The notes under the pieces were generated by a model. The model was not told where the DNA came from, did not search any database, and saw only the letters and a program-made list of their open reading frames with translations. Positions 62,714-64,000 of a DNA stretch of 64,000 nucleotides are shown piece after piece. Source of the stretch: Variovorax sp. Root473 (GTDB taxonomy: Bacteria > Pseudomonadota > Gammaproteobacteria > Burkholderiales > Burkholderiaceae_C); assembly GCF_001426505.1 (NCBI RefSeq), contig NZ_LMEV01000017.1, positions 44,971 to 108,970 of the forward strand, in the 5' to 3' direction. Numbering within the stretch: the stretch's first letter is position 1; the number at the start of each line of letters is the position of its first letter. The translations under genes were made by a program, and so were the position numbers.

Positions 62714-63946
62714 ATGAGCAGCAAAACCTCCCTCGACAAAAGCAGGATCAAGTTCCTTTTGCTCGAAGGCATCCACCCCTCGGCCGTGGAGGTGCTGCGC
62801 GCCGCCGGCTACACCCACATCGAGTCGCTGCCGGGGGCGCTGCCCGACGCTGAGCTCAAGGCCAAGATCGCCGACGTCCACTTCGTGGGCATCCGCTCGC
62901 GCACCCAGCTGACGGCCGAGGTGTTCGCTGCCGCGCACAAGCTGGTGGCGGCCGGGTGCTTCTGCATCGGCACCAACCAGGTCGATCTCGAAGCCGCCCG
63001 CGAGCATGGCGTGGCCGTGTTCAACGCCCCGTACTCCAACACCCGCTCGGTGGCCGAACTGGTGCTGGCCGAAGCGATCCTGCTCTTGCGCGGCGTGCCC
63101 GAGAAAAGCGCCGTGGCGCACCGCGGCGGCTGGCTCAAGTCGGCCGAGAACGCTTTCGAAATCCGCGGCAAGACGCTGGGCATCGTGGGCTACGGCTCCA
63201 TCGGCGCGCAGCTGTCGGTGCTGGCCGAGGCGCTGGGCATGCACGTGGCCTTCTACGACGTGGTCACCAAGCTGCCGCTGGGCAACGCGCGCCAGGTGCG
63301 CGAGCTGCACCAACTGCTGGCGCAGAGCGACATCGTGACGCTGCACGTCCCCGAGACGCAGGCCACCCAGTGGATGATCGGCGCGGCCGAGATCGCCGCC
63401 ATGAAGCCGGGGTCGATCCTGATCAACGCCTCGCGCGGCACGGTGGTCGAGATCGAACCGCTGGCCGAGGCCCTGAAGAGCAAGAAGCTGCTGGGCGCCG
63501 CCATCGACGTGTTCCCGGTCGAGCCGCGCACCAACAAGGACGAGTTCCAGTCGCCGCTGCGCGGCCTGGACAACGTGATCCTCACGCCGCACATCGGCGG
63601 CTCGACCATGGAGGCGCAGGCCAACATCGGGCTCGAAGTGGCCGAGAAGCTGGTCAAGTACAGCGACAACGGCACCTCGACCTCGTCGGTCAACTTTCCC
63701 GAGGTGGCGCTGCCGGCGCACCCGGGCAAGCACCGCCTGCTGCACATCCACCGCAACGTGCCCGGTGTGCTGTCCGAGATCAACAAGATCTTCTCGGACA
63801 ACAACATCAACATCTCGTCCCAGTTCCTGCAGACCAACGAGAAGATCGGCTACGTCGTGATGGACATCGACGCCGCCTCGTCCGACCTGGCGCTGGAAAA
63901 GCTGGCGAAGGTCGGGGGAACGATTCGCAGCCGGGTGCTGTTCTGA
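62714..63946 (+). CDS. serA: D-3-phosphoglycerate dehydrogenase SerA
   Basis: First enzyme of serine biosynthesis, 410 residues as in the E. coli type. NAD-binding motif LGIVGYGSIGAQLSVLAE (about 155-172), catalytic His-containing TPHIGGST, and a C-terminal ACT domain (about 338-410) for serine feedback. ATG 62714 (MSSKTSLDKSRIKFLLLEG). Divergent from ugpB. Confidence 0.96.
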   Translation: MSSKTSLDKSRIKFLLLEGIHPSAVEVLRAAGYTHIESLPGALPDAELKAKIADVHFVGIRSRTQLTAEVFAAAHKLVAAGCFCIGTNQVDLEAAREHGVAVFNAPYSNTRSVAELVLAEAILLLRGVPEKSAVAHRGGWLKSAENAFEIRGKTLGIVGYGSIGAQLSVLAEALGMHVAFYDVVTKLPLGNARQVRELHQLLAQSDIVTLHVPETQATQWMIGAAEIAAMKPGSILINASRGTVVEIEPLAEALKSKKLLGAAIDVFPVEPRTNKDEFQSPLRGLDNVILTPHIGGSTMEAQANIGLEVAEKLVKYSDNGTSTSSVNFPEVALPAHPGKHRLLHIHRNVPGVLSEINKIFSDNNINISSQFLQTNEKIGYVVMDIDAASSDLALEKLAKVGGTIRSRVLF

Positions 63947-63955
63947 GCCTGCCGG

Positions 63956-63970
63956 GGGCCCCGCGGGCCC
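63956..63970 (+). terminator. Possible terminator hairpin after serA
   Basis: GGGCCC-CGC-GGGCCC forms a short GC-only stem 10 bp after the serA stop. No T run follows, so termination is only a suggestion. The remaining 30 bases of the window show nothing. Confidence 0.35.
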
Positions 63971-64000
63971 GCGATAGGGAATAGCGGCAGGGCAAGGCAA

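Overview
The window is about 64 kb of high-GC bacterial chromosome with dense gene packing and many translationally coupled starts. It looks like a betaproteobacterium of the family Comamonadaceae, most like Variovorax. The evidence is the set of conserved neighbourhoods: dciA<>secA-argJ-DUF815-nudix, pilB-pilC-pilD-coaE-zapD-yacG, ispB<>rplU-rpmA-obgE-proB, rppH<>proS, hemA-prfA-prmC-grxD, and ugpBAEC-ugpQ next to serA. The assignment is by gene order and protein similarity from memory, not by a database search.

Layout. (1) 1-6.6 kb: an EamA exporter diverging from a quinone oxidoreductase, a receiver-only response regulator, a LysR regulator diverging from a bile-acid/Na+-symporter-like transporter, and a second LysR regulator diverging from a pirin. 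(2) 6.6-14.4 kb, minus strand: a urease cluster, ureA-ureJ-ureB-ureC and ureE-ureF-ureG. It is split by an AraC regulator and an amidase on the plus strand, and there is no ureD in the window. A 100-bp imperfect inverted-repeat element lies between ureE and ureF. (3) 14.4-19.1 kb, diverging from ureA: a 1,200-residue protein in which an NCS1 (cytosine/purine/allantoin-type) permease is fused to an eight-cysteine cluster, a histidine kinase and a receiver domain, followed by an overlapping LuxR-type response regulator. This is the most unusual item here. (4) 19.1-21.2 kb: a small exported protein and a threonine-synthase-like PLP enzyme.

(5) 21.2-27.1 kb: dciA, secA, argJ, a DUF815 ATPase and a MutT-like nudix protein. 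(6) 27.1-37.4 kb: the conserved type IV pilus/coaE/zapD/yacG block. It is interrupted by an MBOAT plus SGNH-like pair between coaE and zapD, and faced by an OafA-type acyltransferase, so a probable polysaccharide O-acetylation set is built into a housekeeping block. (7) 37.4-45.5 kb: tRNA-Pro, ispB, rplU-rpmA-obgE, proB, a CNP1-like lipoprotein overlapping rppH, then proS and a lytic transglycosylase. (8) 45.5-50.6 kb, minus strand: a CNNM/CBS membrane protein, grxD, prmC, prfA, hemA.

(9) 50.7-57.5 kb: a small membrane protein, a GNAT acetyltransferase coupled to a TrpXYZ-like ABC transporter, a divergent Lrp/AsnC regulator with palindromic sites in the shared upstream region, and a large MscS-type channel. 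(10) 57.5-64 kb: the ugp glycerol-3-phosphate uptake operon with ugpQ, then divergent serA. No CRISPR array, phage, insertion sequence or rRNA was seen. No stretch longer than about 230 bp lacks a gene call.
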